Assembly: GCA_029948255.1 (NCBI GenBank)
Contig: JALIZF010001914.1
Span: 1-64,000 of the forward strand
Direction: 5' to 3'
Length of the DNA: 64,000 nt
Source of the DNA: Telmatactis stephensoni
Taxonomy: Eukaryota; Cnidaria; Anthozoa; Actiniaria; Isophelliidae
Below the pieces are notes generated by a model. The model saw only the letters and a list, made by a program, of their open reading frames with translations. It did no database searches and was not told the origin of the DNA. Every line of letters starts with the position of its first letter. Position 1 is the first letter of the stretch. Positions 13,701-22,815 of the stretch are shown piece by piece. The position numbers were made by a program, and so were the translations under genes.

Positions 13701-16459
13701 ACTTGAAGACGTGTCTTTTTTCCTCTGTTTTCTCACCTTAGACATAAGAAAAACGTCGTTTTAGTGTGGACGGAAGTCCTAACCGTAGCCATGAAAGTCT
13801 TTCGAAAACCTTGTAGCTAGCTTTGGTATACTTGGCAAATACAGTTGAACCTCGATTTAACGAATTGCCAAAAACGTTGCTCGTAATAACGAGGTTCGTT
13901 ATATCGGTGTTAAAATCCATACATCTCTGTATGACAGTGGGTTCGTTATATCGAGGTTCGTTATATCGGGGATAACGTTATATCGAGGTTCGTTATATCG
14001 GGGATAACGTTATGTCGAGGTTCGTTATATCGGGGATAACGTCATTTTGAGGTTCGTTATATCGGGGATAACGTTATACGGAGGTTCGTTATATCGGGGA
14101 TAATGTTATATCGAGGTTTCACTGTACGTTTTACATATTACAGCCAAAATCGTTGCATCGCGACCAGCAATACAAATTTTGTTTTGATTTAGAGTTTTTC
14201 TGAGCCGTCAATCAGTTTGGGGGCGGAACTTCTTTCAAATCAACCAATCAATGAACGAGTTCGTGAAAGCTCCGCCCCAAAGACTGATGGACGGATCAGA
14301 AAAAGACCAAAATCTTACCGACATTGGAGGTCGCGATGCAACGATTTCCGCTGTAAGAGTTCTGTTGGTATTCTTCTCTTTGTCATGCTTGTGTTGTAAA
14401 CAGCAGTAATAACAGTTGTAAATGTGATACAGGAAGAGGCTGACAAGGCAAGAAAAAGAGCTGCAGCCGCTGTGGGTCCAACAGTACATCGACCTGGTGC
14501 AGTTGGCAAATATATACCAAAGAACATCGGGTAAGATACTTTTCTTTTAGTTTGCGCATAGGCCTTGAGCCTGCTCAGTTACAATTAGGCTAGAATGAAT
14601 AGAAGTCTACTTTAGCACTTCCTTTTCGCAAAATGAATTACCGGAAATACGTAAATACTGGAATACGAAAATACGTACTTACTGAATGAGTGAGGGACCT
14701 GACGGAAAATATTTTCATATAAGCATTTATCATATGACTCTTTTTGATAATGTTATTTATATTTTTGGATGCCCGCTTCGGACCGGGTCCAGATCCGGAT
14801 TGTCCCGTAACGTGAGTATTTCCAAATATAAGTCCACGTGTGCATTTCATTTGACGTCGTCTACAAATACAAACTAAACCAAGTGGTTGATTTGCTTTGT
14901 TTTAACAACTTTATGGGTCTTTAGTGACATATTCTTTGAGTTTACATGACATTAATTAATTTATAAAGACGTATTGACATAATTTGACAGAAAAAGAAAT
15001 AAATAATAATAGTAAATAAATTAGATAAAGTGCAAAATACAATTAAAGAAAGACCAAATGGGTTAGGCACGAACGGGACCTAAAGTCCCATGCAGGGTAC
15101 CTCCCAGCTAAAATACTAAAACTATGGAAATATAACAGACTATAATAGGTTATAAATAAACACTGAAACAAACAAGAAGCATAAACCTATTGGTTTCAAT
15201 ACTTAAGTTCACTACATTGGGATCGTCGTATACGACCATGAATGCATATTCTATAAATAGTACGGTGCCTATATAAATTAATATAAATTAATATTGAGCT
15301 GAACCTATTGGTTACTATGGCAGCCGAAAATACGATTAAGGCTCCACGTACAGGGCCTGTCAGCATCGAAAATATTAAATAGTTGATCCTTATACATTGT
15401 AGTAACAAATTCCTTGAAAGACTTTAAACTAAGAAAATTACTAGGTGTAGCTAAATATATTTACATATGAGATTCCAGAGTTTGGCAATACGGTTGAAAA
15501 AAGAAGACTGAAAATTGATGGCCAACCTTGATTGTTTTTTGTTCAATTCACCATTGATATGCTAGCTCTCTCATCACGTATTAATCTAAAAAAATCGTTG
15601 GTAATCGCATTAAGGGAGTTAAAGGAGTTAAATGTTTAAAACGATGAAAGTAGTACCTCTAATTAAGCGAACACTAGCTCACGTCTAGGCGAAAATTTCT
15701 CCACTTATTTACTGTAAGGGTGTTTTCCATTTAGTGGGACCAACCGGCCAGAACGGCCAGTTCTTAAATGGTACACATGTCAATTCCTAGCTCTGGCTGG
15801 AATCAGTCCTAAGAAATCAGGCCGTTCTGGCCGGTTGGTTCCACTAAATGGAAAGCACCCTAAGTTAACCTGGAAACCTCTATTCAAGGACTGCTTTATG
15901 AAGGGACACCAGGCACCCTTAGTGTATTTGATATTTAAAGAGGCGAAGTGCCATCTGAAACTTAGCAGTCTGCGAATACAACGGCCTCACATCGTCGGGC
16001 TATAACCAAGGGGCATTGAGCAAATATAAGTCGTGTTGTGGAATTCGACTGACTGTACACAGTCTAATGCCTCGTTGTTTATAGCCTGGTTCTCTCTGAA
16101 TCGCAAGCATAAACACAAGCAATAAGCACAAGGATCAAAAATTTTCCTTTTTCTTGTGCTTGTGCTTACTTTACAAGTGAAAATCAGTCTTTTGGGCAAA
16201 AATGAATTTTCCAAGAGCGTTTCATGTTCCCGTTGCCGCCATCATTGCCGGTGCTTAAAGTCCGTTACGTTCAATGAAAAACATACAATGACTTACTTGG
16301 ATCTTGAAGCGGACTCAAGGGAAACTTTTCTGCCCTGTTTTGTTTGATTTTTCACTCAATTGTTTTTGTAGAAAATCTAGTCAAGACACCGACTCACCTG
16401 TCCAACCCTCCAAGAAGAAACTCAAGTCTAGTGGCTTTGGTGACTTTAGCTCGTGGTGA
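1724..16459 (+). CDS. PPIL2: PPIL2: U-box and cyclophilin-domain protein, complete, 25 exons, 517 aa
   Basis: Nuclear RING-type (U-box) cyclophilin linked to the spliceosome and ubiquitin ligation. Exons: 1724-1755, 1822-1871, 2572-2620, 2707-2769, 3197-3248, 3871-3922, 4508-4599, 4760-4849, 5659-5734, 6672-6772, 7294-7341, 8171-8246, 8484-8531, 9220-9278, 10111-10171, 10259-10287, 10664-10697, 11278-11340, 12448-12502, 12585-12641, 13174-13243, 13312-13374, 13602-13649, 14433-14530, 16372-16459. They sum to 1554 nt, every junction is GT-AG and the frame never breaks. The start MGKKQHQKDKLYIT and the end SGFGDFSSW match the family termini; human PPIL2 is 520 aa. U-box about residues 38-105 (FRRLPF, NPLCTKDGVIFDLLNIVPYL), linker KNLRDLLTDEPF, cyclophilin about 277-432 (FHRSIKNFMIQGGDPTGTG, MANSGTNTNKSQFFITF). 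The position of the cyclosporin-contact Trp of cyclophilin A is His here (CRHLDQKH). Introns are rich in MITEs but no exon is damaged. Confidence 0.96.
2204..2361. repeat. Imperfect inverted-repeat element in PPIL2 intron 2
   Basis: The left arm ATTCCCAACTTGGG...CTGGGTCTAA...GAATCTGTTC is mirrored on the right by GAACAGATTC...TTAGACCCAG...CCCAAGCTGGGAAT. The arms have several mismatches and gaps. It looks like an old foldback MITE; no clear target duplication. Confidence 0.5.
3288..3690. mobile_element. TIR-bounded MITE in PPIL2 intron 5
   Basis: About 400 bp bounded by inverted repeats of roughly 60 bp. The left arm reads TTAGCTATTT...GGGGACTGGGTACTAG; the right arm reads CTAGTACCCAGTCCCC...AAATGGCTAA. 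No coding capacity. The superfamily cannot be decided from the ends. Confidence 0.65.
4905..5075. repeat. Degenerate tandem repeat built on a (A/G)TAAGTGGT(C/T) unit
   Basis: The motif TAAGTGGT and close variants recur about ten times in an intron of PPIL2, spaced roughly 10-20 bp. Divergence is high, so it looks like an old minisatellite. Confidence 0.5.
7946..8020 (+). repeat. tRNA-like sequence, probable tRNA-derived SINE head
   Basis: It contains a good D arm (GCTCAGTGGTAGAGC, also an A box) and a good T arm (GTGGGTTCGGTTCCCAC, also a B box), ending CTGGGGCTCA. The acceptor 5' strand TTTCCAG pairs poorly with CTGGGGC (one mismatch, two G-U). The anticodon loop CTAGTTAA has eight bases; deleting one T gives a Thr(AGU)-like loop. 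These defects, and the T-rich tail that follows, fit a tRNA-derived SINE or tRNA pseudogene better than a working tRNA. Confidence 0.6.
8366..8460 (+). repeat. Dispersed repeat copy A, just upstream of PPIL2 exon 13
   Basis: CCTCGTGCTTTCA...TTTTCTC...CCCTGATGAAACACT is shared with 13502-13596 at clearly better than chance similarity. Each copy ends close to a PPIL2 splice acceptor (exons 13 and 23). Family unknown. Confidence 0.5.
8942..9035 (+). repeat. Dispersed repeat related to 14715-14800
   Basis: Both places read TTATCATATGA, then a T-rich stretch, TATTTTTGG and GATCC(A/G)G within about 90 bp. The similarity is imperfect. It may be an old MITE or SINE family; no boundaries can be set. 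Confidence 0.35.
9614..9980. mobile_element. TIR-bounded element in PPIL2 intron 14
   Basis: The left end GGGGGACTCCATTGTAAAAA...GATCAGGTATG is mirrored by CATACCAGATCATTTTACAA...GGAGTCAAGCCCCCC on the right. The interior contains several degenerate (A)CCCTAA(A)AGA(T)A motifs. No coding capacity. Superfamily undetermined. Confidence 0.6.
10376..10530 (+). repeat. Polypyrimidine tract in PPIL2 intron 16
   Basis: About 150 bp of almost pure C/T on this strand (CCTTCCTT, TTTCTTTTCTCC and similar). Simple low-complexity sequence. Confidence 0.8.
10843..11144. mobile_element. Long-TIR MITE in PPIL2 intron 17
   Basis: The left arm AATAGACCA...AGTTATATCTTGGTCAACC...GGTAACAGCC is mirrored by GGCTGTTACC...GTTGACCAAGATATAACT...GGTCTATT. 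Arms are about 120 bp each, so the element is mostly inverted repeat. Confidence 0.75.
11521..11632 (+). repeat. (CAAA)n microsatellite
   Basis: Imperfect array of CAAA and CAAG tetramers over about 110 bp. Confidence 0.9.
11669..12231. mobile_element. Outer foldback MITE, split by a nested hAT-type MITE
   Basis: The left segment TATACACCTAGTCC...ACGTTGTAGCAACAAG...GTCCACAGTGTGCACTCC (from 11958) is mirrored by GGAGTGTACACTGTGGAC...GTTGCGACAACG...GGATTAGGTGTATAT ending near 12231. The first bases of its left end (TATACACC) appear both before and after the hAT-type element, which shows that element landed in the terminal repeat of this one. Confidence 0.7.
11681..11957. mobile_element. hAT-type palindromic MITE with 8-bp target duplication
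   Basis: Arms of about 103 bp (11680-11782 and 11855-11957) are nearly perfect inverted copies: AAGAGACCATAATACTAAGA... and ...TCTTAGTATTATGGTCTCTT. TATACACC flanks it at 11673-11680 and 11958-11965. An 8-bp duplication is the hAT signature; because the last C can be read as element or target, 7 bp is also possible. No coding capacity. Confidence 0.8.
12704..12822. repeat. Short foldback element in PPIL2 intron 20
   Basis: GTGCTGTGTGCAGATTTAGAG...GATTGATC...GAAGCG is mirrored by CGCTTCTC...GATCAATC...CTCTAAATCTGCACACAGCAC with almost no spacer, forming a hairpin of about 55 bp. It may extend outward through GAAAAC/GTTTTC. Confidence 0.75.
13502..13596 (+). repeat. Dispersed repeat copy B, just upstream of PPIL2 exon 23
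   Basis: Second copy of the CCTCGTGCTTTCA...CCCTGATGAAACACT family seen at 8366-8460. It ends a few bases before the splice acceptor at 13600-13601. Confidence 0.5.
13842..14124. mobile_element. pogo/Tigger-type MITE with internal minisatellite
   Basis: Flanked by TA on both sides (13840-13841, 14125-14126). The left end CAGTTGAACCTCGATT and the right end CGAGGTTTCACTG are inverted copies, as in pogo/Tigger terminal repeats. The interior is about six copies of a unit near 32 bp (TTCGTTATATCGGGGATAAC), which itself resembles the terminal repeat. It lies in PPIL2 intron 23. Confidence 0.8.
14141..14353. mobile_element. TA-flanked palindromic MITE
   Basis: CAGCCAAAATCGTTGCATCG at the left end is mirrored by CGATGCAACGATTTCCGCTG at the right, with a second internal inverted pair (GGGGCGGA...TCCGCCCC). 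TA flanks both ends (14139-14140, 14354-14355), consistent with a Tc1/mariner/pogo mechanism. It sits 15 bp from the preceding pogo-type MITE. Confidence 0.75.
14715..14800 (+). repeat. Dispersed repeat related to 8942-9035
   Basis: Same TTATCATATGA...TATTTTTGG...GATCCGG layout as the copy in intron 13. Weak, boundaries unknown. Confidence 0.3.
15718..15860. mobile_element. PIF/Harbinger-type MITE
   Basis: Arms GGGTGTTTTCCATTTAGTGG...ACCAACCGGCCAGAACGG and their inverted copy ending GGAAAGCACCC. TAA on each side (15715-15717, 15861-15863) is the 3-bp duplication expected for PIF/Harbinger. Located in PPIL2 intron 24. Confidence 0.8.
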
Positions 16460-16524
16460 CAGATACCTGAATGAAATGTGTAGATATTTATATTGCGTTA
16501 GTTTTTATTTTCGTCTTCGTGGCT

Positions 16525-16530
16525 AATAAA
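16525..16530 (+). terminator. Candidate polyadenylation signal of PPIL2
   Basis: AATAAA lies 66 bp after the PPIL2 stop codon, the right distance for a short 3' UTR. Assigned by position only. Confidence 0.5.
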
Positions 16531-16858
16531 CTAAGAGAACAAAGATTATCGTTTGTTTGCAGTGTGAATTCAAATGGAATGGAGCAGATGGGAAATTTGT
16601 CTGCGCATGCGTCGTGGGACTTCCTGTGGCACGCGGGAAAGTTAAAAATGTAAACAGTAATGGCTACCAGCGGTAGCATGATAAAGAACATGATAAAGAA
16701 TTTTGAGCTTTCTAAACATCCTCTTTCCCTATAAATGTCCTTTTTTCGAATTCTCCGTTCGCTCCAAAAATCTTTTGACTTTGTCTTGTTATTAGCTACT
16801 TTTCTTTAGACTGATAATGATCCTTGAAAATTGCCTAGCATACGAAAAATAAAACTTA

Positions 16859-17265
16859 GGGGGTGTTTACATGATACTAGGATCATCCTAGCACTAGGAT
16901 CATCCTAGCAGGTGAATCATCCTACCTGCTATATACATTTACTGCATTCTGTCTACATGGAACTGAATTTGTCTTCACTTCAGGTACTAGGATCATCCTA
17001 CTACTAGGATCATCCTGTCTCGCCGGTAGGAATATCCTAGCACTAGGACTATATATGTTTTGATCATGCAAACAGAAAAAGTAGAGATACTTCGCCAACT
17101 AGGATTAGGAAACGCTAATGTTGGGGCCACTGTGGTAGTTCGGAGACTTAGGACGAACAATCACTCATTTCTTTGAACTCTGGTTCGGGTTGCTTCGGGT
17201 ATGTAAACTAAACGTAAAAGTTGGTTCGCGTGCTAGGATGGCCCTAGTGCCATGTAAACACCCCC
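16859..17265. mobile_element. PIF/Harbinger-type MITE with internal ACTAGGATCATCCTA repeats
   Basis: Ends GGGGGTGTTTACATG...ACTAGG and CCTAGT...CATGTAAACACCCCC are inverted copies, flanked by TTA (16856-16858, 17266-17268). Four or more copies of CTAGGATCATCCTA, itself palindromic, fill the left half. 407 bp, no coding capacity. Confidence 0.8.
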
Positions 17266-18003
17266 TTACTGCTTTCTTCTTCTTTGCTTCAGTTGGAAAA
17301 GATATGTATAAAACTGTGAAGAGTTTATCTTAAGGTGACTCGAAGTAATTGTTTTCAGACCGCACCGCACATTTTCATTTGGCGCAATGGACAACTTAAT
17401 GCGCACCAATGGACTTGGTTTCTACACCAAATATGAGGATAAGATTGAAGTTTTAAATGGTGTTATAATTAAATCGATCAACGTTTTTAAAATAGCGAAA
17501 ATCGAACATCGTCAAAAAATGGTTTTCCTCTAATATCTCGCAAAATTGATCAGCTTCACACAAGCGGTAAACCGCATAGAACAATTCAGACAAATGCACA
17601 ACATTTCAAAGTGATTTTAGGAGATTTAATCTGTTTGATTTTCTTTAAATCACCAAAGTTTCCACACATGCTGTATTTCTATTCTTGGACATAACGACAG
17701 CGTAAAAAATACTCGAAGTACGCAAAACACCACGAGAACACTGGAAATATTGCTAAAATATACACTTACCTTACGTGAAAAAGCCGACTTTCAACTCTTC
17801 ATCGATGTCAAGATATGTTTTTTTCTTTCCAAGTCTCTTGTGAGACATTTTCTCCGCAACTTGTACATCAGAAGTTGTTTCTGAAAATCTCAAAAACTCA
17901 GGATTATTTTGCTTGGCGTTTTAGTAGGGCATTACTTGTTCTATACACAGCAATATTGCAGCAGCTCATTCAAATACAAGCACTAAAACGACCCGAAACT
18001 TAA

Positions 18004-19382
18004 GGTGGCCCGTACCTATTGATTTGTTTGTCAGACAAATTTTAATCGCGTCTTTTTACATCAAAACCTTGTCCGATTTCTGAGAAATTTGCAGCCATTT
18101 GTCTACAAGCCTTGAAATGTGATTTTTCTGCGAATTAAATCAAATAATTCGAGATATCAGACGATTTTTAAAAGTAGCTTTATGAGAACAATTGGTCATA
18201 AATCCAAAATTCTAAGGTGAATTTTTTCCCTATTTCATTAATCCAGCATAAAGGCATAGTGGACTCCATACAACATGTATCGCGCCAATTTAATCCTTAG
18301 AAGTGGCGATACAAAATTTGCGCTGCCTGTCACGACGCAAAATTATGTAGTCAAAACTACCGCCAAAATCTCAACAAAATTTCAAAAACAGCGAGAACTA
18401 TATCTGCTAGAAGAAAGACAAATGCCTATTGTAACTTGTGAACAAAATATAGAAACATAAGAAGCTAAACGCCAATGTTATCCTCAAGCAAACTTGGAGA
18501 GTATTTTTTTCATTCCACACGGGATTTAGACTCAGAAGCAATTGGATTCAGAGAACTACTGTCTTTATTCCCAAAAGTCTAGATCCCGTGCGGAATTTTA
18601 CAACAGAGAGTAAGGTGTTGTTTTGAATAAATTAACAAACCATGAGGGTTTTACCTTGGCAGCTCGAACGTCGACTCGATGTAGTTGCTTACTTTTGAAG
18701 CTTACTGAATTATACCTAGTGCAGCAAAGACAACGACACTTGGTAACAGGTATGTTAACATCTTGTTCTATCCCATACCTAGAAAATTTCACGAAACAAT
18801 TCGACAGAATTTGTAGAAGTCGAAGGAATACAAATTCGCAACGTTTACCTCGTGGTCACAAAAATTACTCTCAAAGTTTGCTTGAGGACAACATTGGCGT
18901 TTAGCTTCTTATGTTTCTATATTTTGTTCACAAGTTACAATAGGCATTTGTCTTTCTTATAGCAGATACGGTTCTCGCAGTTTTTGAAATTTTGTTGAGA
19001 TTTTGGCGGTAGTTTTGACTACATAATTTTGCGTCGTGACAGGCAGCGCAAATTTGTATCGCAACTTCTAAGGATTAAATTGGCGTGATACCCGGACATG
19101 TTGTATGTAGTCCTCTATGCCTTTATACTTGATTAATGAAATAGGAAAAAAATTCACCTTAGAATTTTGGATTTATGACCAATTTTTCTCATAAAGCCAT
19201 TTTTGAAAATCGTCTGATATCTCGAATTATTTGATCTAATTCGCAGAAAATCACCATCGGTACAAATGTCAAGGCTTGTAGACAAATGGCTGCAAGTTTC
19301 TCAGAAATCGAACAAGGTTTTGATGTAAAAAGACGCGATTGAAACTCGTGCCCAACAAACAAATCAATAGATACGGGCCACC
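18004..19382. mobile_element. piggyBac-type foldback element with about 500-bp TIRs (inner)
   Basis: TTAA flanks both ends (18000-18003, 19383-19386). The ends are GGTGGCCCGTACCTATTGAT and the inverse ATCAATAGATACGGGCCACC. The arms run to about 18510 and 18866, so most of the 1379 bp is inverted repeat. The centre contains a palindromic repeat also found at 55160-55315. Confidence 0.8.
18508..18650. repeat. Palindromic dispersed repeat, copy 1
   Basis: AATTCCACACGGGAT-type arms (left TTCCACACGGGATTTAG, right CTAGATCCCGTGCGGAA) around about 70 bp including GAAGCAATTGGATTCAGAG. It is nearly identical to 55160-55315. The outer flank AAGGTGTTGTTTTGAATAAA appears in inverted orientation beside copy 2, so the whole unit is itself a foldback. 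Confidence 0.75.
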
Positions 19383-19385
19383 TTA

Positions 19386-19554
19386 AGCCTGGTTTTCACT
19401 TCGACGGAAGCAGAAGCGGAAGCAACATACGCAGACTCAGTATCGCGTTTATCACCTAGGTGTGAGAAAAGACAAGCACTGCTAATGAGCAACACACTAC
19501 TGAGTCTGCGTATGTTGCTTCCGCTTCTGCTTCCGTCGAAGTGAAAACCAGGCT
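19386..19554. mobile_element. PIF/Harbinger-type MITE inserted at the TTAA of the inner piggyBac-type element
   Basis: The ends AGCCTGGTTTTCACTTCGAC and GTCGAAGTGAAAACCAGGCT are perfect inverse copies, with TTA on each side (19383-19385, 19555-19557). Arms of about 56 bp include GAAGCAGAAGCGGAAGC. It abuts the right end of the inner piggyBac-type element. Confidence 0.8.
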
Positions 19555-20334
19555 TTAAACTTGATGTTGACCCAAAGGCCAGCTCAAAACTTGCATTGAG
19601 ACAGCCATTCGACTCGCTAATTAGCATATTGCACTCGCAAATTGTTGACAGCACGTGCAAGTGCGTCCACGCTACATGCATCAGGAACCGGAAATAAAGA
19701 ATTCGCTTTAGAAGAACTTTCACTTCTAATATTTGTATGTTTTTAGGTTGGGGAGACATGAATTTTTTTAAAAAGTGCAAGCATAATATTTGGGAAATAA
19801 TATAAACTAATTAGCAGTAAACATCACCAAATAAACAAAAGAAAAGAATTTAATCTTATTTGTCTGAAGCTCATCGATTTTGCGAGATATTAGAGGAAAA
19901 CCACTTTTGACGATGTTCGATTTTTGCTATTTTAAAAACGTTGATCGATTTAATTATAACACCATTTAAAACTTCAATCTTATCCTCATATTTGGTGTAG
20001 AAACCAAGTCCATTGGTACGCATTAAGTTGTCCATTGCGCCAAATGAAAATGTGCGGTGCGGTCTGAAAACAACTATTCGAGTCACCTTAAATTCTGGCT
20101 TTTGCTCCAAAACCATTCTCGTACCCAGAGCCCCTCGGTTGTCGCACCTCCCCTTCAGTCAATCTCGTACCCAGAGCCTGCGTTCCTCTTGGTCAGCGAC
20201 CGAGAAACGAAAGGCTCTGGCCAATACAGTTATTTGGAGCACTCTGATTGGTTGACATAATAGAAGGAGCGTTTGAATTTTGCATTTGCATATTTTGAGA
20301 ATCGATATTTTTATGGTCATACTCGTGGTTCACT

Positions 20335-20805
20335 TTGGTCTCCTGGTTCGCGTGGTTCTCCTGGTTCGCGTGGTTCTCGAAGTTCACCTGGTTCACTTGG
20401 TTCTTGTGGTTCACCTGGTTCGCGTGGTTCTCCTCGTTCACTTGGTTCTCGTGGTTCTCGTGGTTCACTTGGTTCGCGTGGTTCACTTGGTTCACTTGGT
20501 TCTTGTGGTTCACCTGGTTCGCGTGGTTCTCCTCGTTCACTTGGTTCTCGTGGTTCACTTGGTTCGCGTGGTTCACTTGGTTCTCCTGGTTCACTTGGTT
20601 CTACTGGTTCACTTGGTTCTCGTGGCTCACTTGGTTCGCGTGTTTCTCGTGGTTCACTTGGTTCTCGTGGTTCACCTGGTTCACGTGGTTCTCGTGGTTC
20701 ACTTGGTTCTCCTGGTTCACTTGGTTCGCGTGGTTCACTTGGTTCTCCTGGTTCACTTGGTTCTCCTAGTTCACTTGGTTCGCGTGTTTCTCCCGGTTCG
20801 CGTGG
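20335..20805. repeat. Nine-base tandem array, unit GGTTC(A/G/T)C(N)T
   Basis: About 50 units of GGTTCACTT, GGTTCGCGT, GGTTCTCGT, GGTTCTCCT and variants in a row. Because the unit is 9 nt and has no stop in most readings, three plus frames and one minus frame stay open (GSRGSLGSP-, WFTWFAWF-, LVLVVHLVR- and NHENQVNHANQV-like periodic peptides). I treat it as a minisatellite, not a proven gene. Confidence 0.85.
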
Positions 20806-20834
20806 TGTTTCTTACACAAAATTTTTAGCCTAGC

Positions 20835-21020
20835 ATGAGTGTTAGCGGTTTGCGGTTTTCTGGGCAGGGCAGAGCACGAAAGAAACACGAGTACACTCGA
20901 GCACAGTACCGCATTCAAAAGTGCCTGGAGAATCTGGAGAAATACCCAATCAAGAAACTGTACACGAATCTTTCGAATTTAATAAGTGTGATGCGCGGTT
21001 GCGGGAAACTAATTATGTAA
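20835..21020 (+). other. Short unassigned ORF after the nine-base array
   Basis: A 61-codon frame starting MSVSGLRFSGQGRARKKHEY. Its composition is not periodic like the array before it and it has a basic patch (GRARKKH). No family recognised. Could be a non-coding frame. Confidence 0.2.
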
Positions 21021-21295
21021 AGAAATATATCTGTTTGAAAATATCAGTATTTGGAAGTTCAGAAAAAAATTAGAAAAAATTATAATAACAAGAAAAAACT
21101 AATTCTCGACCTCAAAATACATATTTGTCTCTAAAAATAAAGACAAATATTGAAGTTACTCATTTAGACATAAACACGGCGCCTGGCTGTTCTTGTTGTT
21201 GACAGATTTGATGACGTTTTCTTTTTCCTCCAATCAAAATCCGCTGAGCACCAGCAACGCAGGCGGTATTTATCCTTTCGCGCGCTTTTTAACTT

Positions 21296-21835
21296 GTGTT
21301 ACATGCATGGTCGACTTTTCTCTTATTTCTACATTTTAACTCTAAAAGCAAACCTAATGGAGTCAGAAGAAGCTCACTTAATGACATTGAAAAGCTCCTT
21401 GGTGAAGGTATTTTTCCCTTTGAAGACGTGGTACCCGAGAAATTACGAGAATGGTTTACCATCTACGCTCGGTGTCATGGGACGACGAGAGAGCTACTTG
21501 TTCTCAGCGCCCTCACGTCAGCGAGTGCTCTGGTGGGCAAAACCTCATTAGAGGTTTTTAGAACCTACGAAGAAAAGTCGAACATTTGCCGTTGCACCGT
21601 CTGGTTCTGGTAAGACTCCAGCTTGCCACCTCGTATGTGTCGATCCCATCGTGCAGCATCTAGAACGTAAGATCGATTCAACCATTATATTTGATGTAAC
21701 CACAGGCAGCCCAGCCACTTCTCCTGAAACAATGCGCACGCTTGTTTTAATTTGCTTGGCGCGCGCGCGCGCTCTTGTTATGCATGGGTTTCCTGTGGTA
21801 ATATCCTCCCGATATCCCACGGGATGAGCGCGCGC
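21296..21835 (+). pseudogene. Fragment of a DUF3987-like P-loop protein, frameshifted
   Basis: The first frame gives IEKLLGEGIFPFEDVVPEKL and a helical stretch (LVLSALTSASALVGKTS). About 21585 the frame shifts by one base and continues as FAVAPSGSGKTPACHLVCVD, a Walker A motif (GSGKT) in the right place. The order (FPFE..P..L, Ala-rich helix, then sG.GKTP) resembles DUF3987 primase/helicase-type proteins. It stops soon after the P-loop at a GC-rich palindromic stretch, with no Walker B or later motifs, so it is a truncated relic. Family assignment is from memory of the pattern and moderate at best. Confidence 0.5.
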
Positions 21836-22239
21836 TTGTTGTGAATGGGTTTCCTGTGGCGATCCCGCGGGACAAAGCTAGTTTGTGGGAAGGTGTGAAA
21901 CACGAGTCACGTGACAAAATACTTTTCGCTTGTATTTCACCAGCTAAGAAAGAAAATATCGATTTTTCTTCGAATATGTAAACAAAGTAATTAATTATGT
22001 CTGTGCAAAGTTTATTTGACGAGAAGCTTTGAAGCTGGGAAGCTTTGACTCGCGATGGACAGATGTGTGCCTCAGGTTGATTGGACACATTTCCGTGAAG
22101 CGCTCGGGATTTTTCACTCGTTGAGTTGTCGAAGGACGTCGGATAACTATCGTGAGTACACGAGAGTTTTCCGAAATCTAAAAAAGTTTTCGGAATTTCA
22201 TTCATACCATGAATGAAAAACGCTCACAAGTTTACTTGA

Positions 22240-22560
22240 AACGGTGCTGGTTTTGGACTACAAAATTACTTCTTGGAGGAAGTTTTTTAAAATTTCAAAA
22301 GCTTTTATGTTCATACAAGACTTCGAAACAATTCTTCGCTGTAAATGAGCGGACTTTCAAGGTATTTGAGATAGTTTTATGAGTGACTTTTTGGAGCTTT
22401 GTTGTGACTGTCGCTTTTATACAGCCTCATGTAACAATGCTACCAGTTTTGGACTGCAAAAATTACTTTTTTGGAATGTTTTAGGACGCTTCATAAGTTT
22501 TTATGTTCATACAAGATTTCGAAACAATTATTTATATGAAATGAGCTGATTTTTAAAGTT
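22240..22560. repeat. Diverged direct duplication, two copies of about 120 bp
   Basis: 22240-22360 and 22438-22558 share TTTTGGACT(A/G)CAAAA, TTTTATGTTCATACAAGA and TTCGAAACAATT in the same order with similar spacing. Around 75 percent alike by eye. Confidence 0.6.
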
Positions 22561-22815
22561 ATTAAGCTACTAAGCTAATTTTAGGCATAAAATTTTGATT
22601 TTTTGCTGTGCATTTTGACACTCGGTCGGTGGTCTCGTAGAGAACGAAAACCTATTCCAGCTGAGAATTTGCAAAAATATATACAAGATTGTAAGAACGT
22701 CACAGGGATCACATGGGAAAGTATTGATGTTTGACCATGTATTTCTCCTCTGATAATCACACCATGATTCAAGCACAAGTGACTCTCAAGATTACCTCGT
22801 AGACGACATTATCAT

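Larger units (their letters stand above)
17334..20087. mobile_element. piggyBac-type nonautonomous element with about 220-bp TIRs (outer)
   Basis: TTAA occurs at 17330-17333 and 20088-20091, the exact piggyBac target. The ends read GGTGACTCGAAGTAATTG and the inverse TATTCGAGTCACC. The arms extend to about 17560 and 19868, including GCGCAATGGACAACTTAATG on both. The element holds a second piggyBac-type element and a Harbinger-type MITE. Short open frames inside show no recognisable transposase. Confidence 0.8.

Noticed and set aside
16156..16347. Short plus-strand ORF in the last PPIL2 intron
   Set aside because: No homology, and it lies in an intron with repeat-like CAAGCACAAG/CTTGTGCTTG sequence.
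20273..20833. Collagen-like or Gly/Ser-rich protein gene of 186 codons
   Set aside because: The same array is open in other frames and on the other strand; the composition follows from the nine-base unit.
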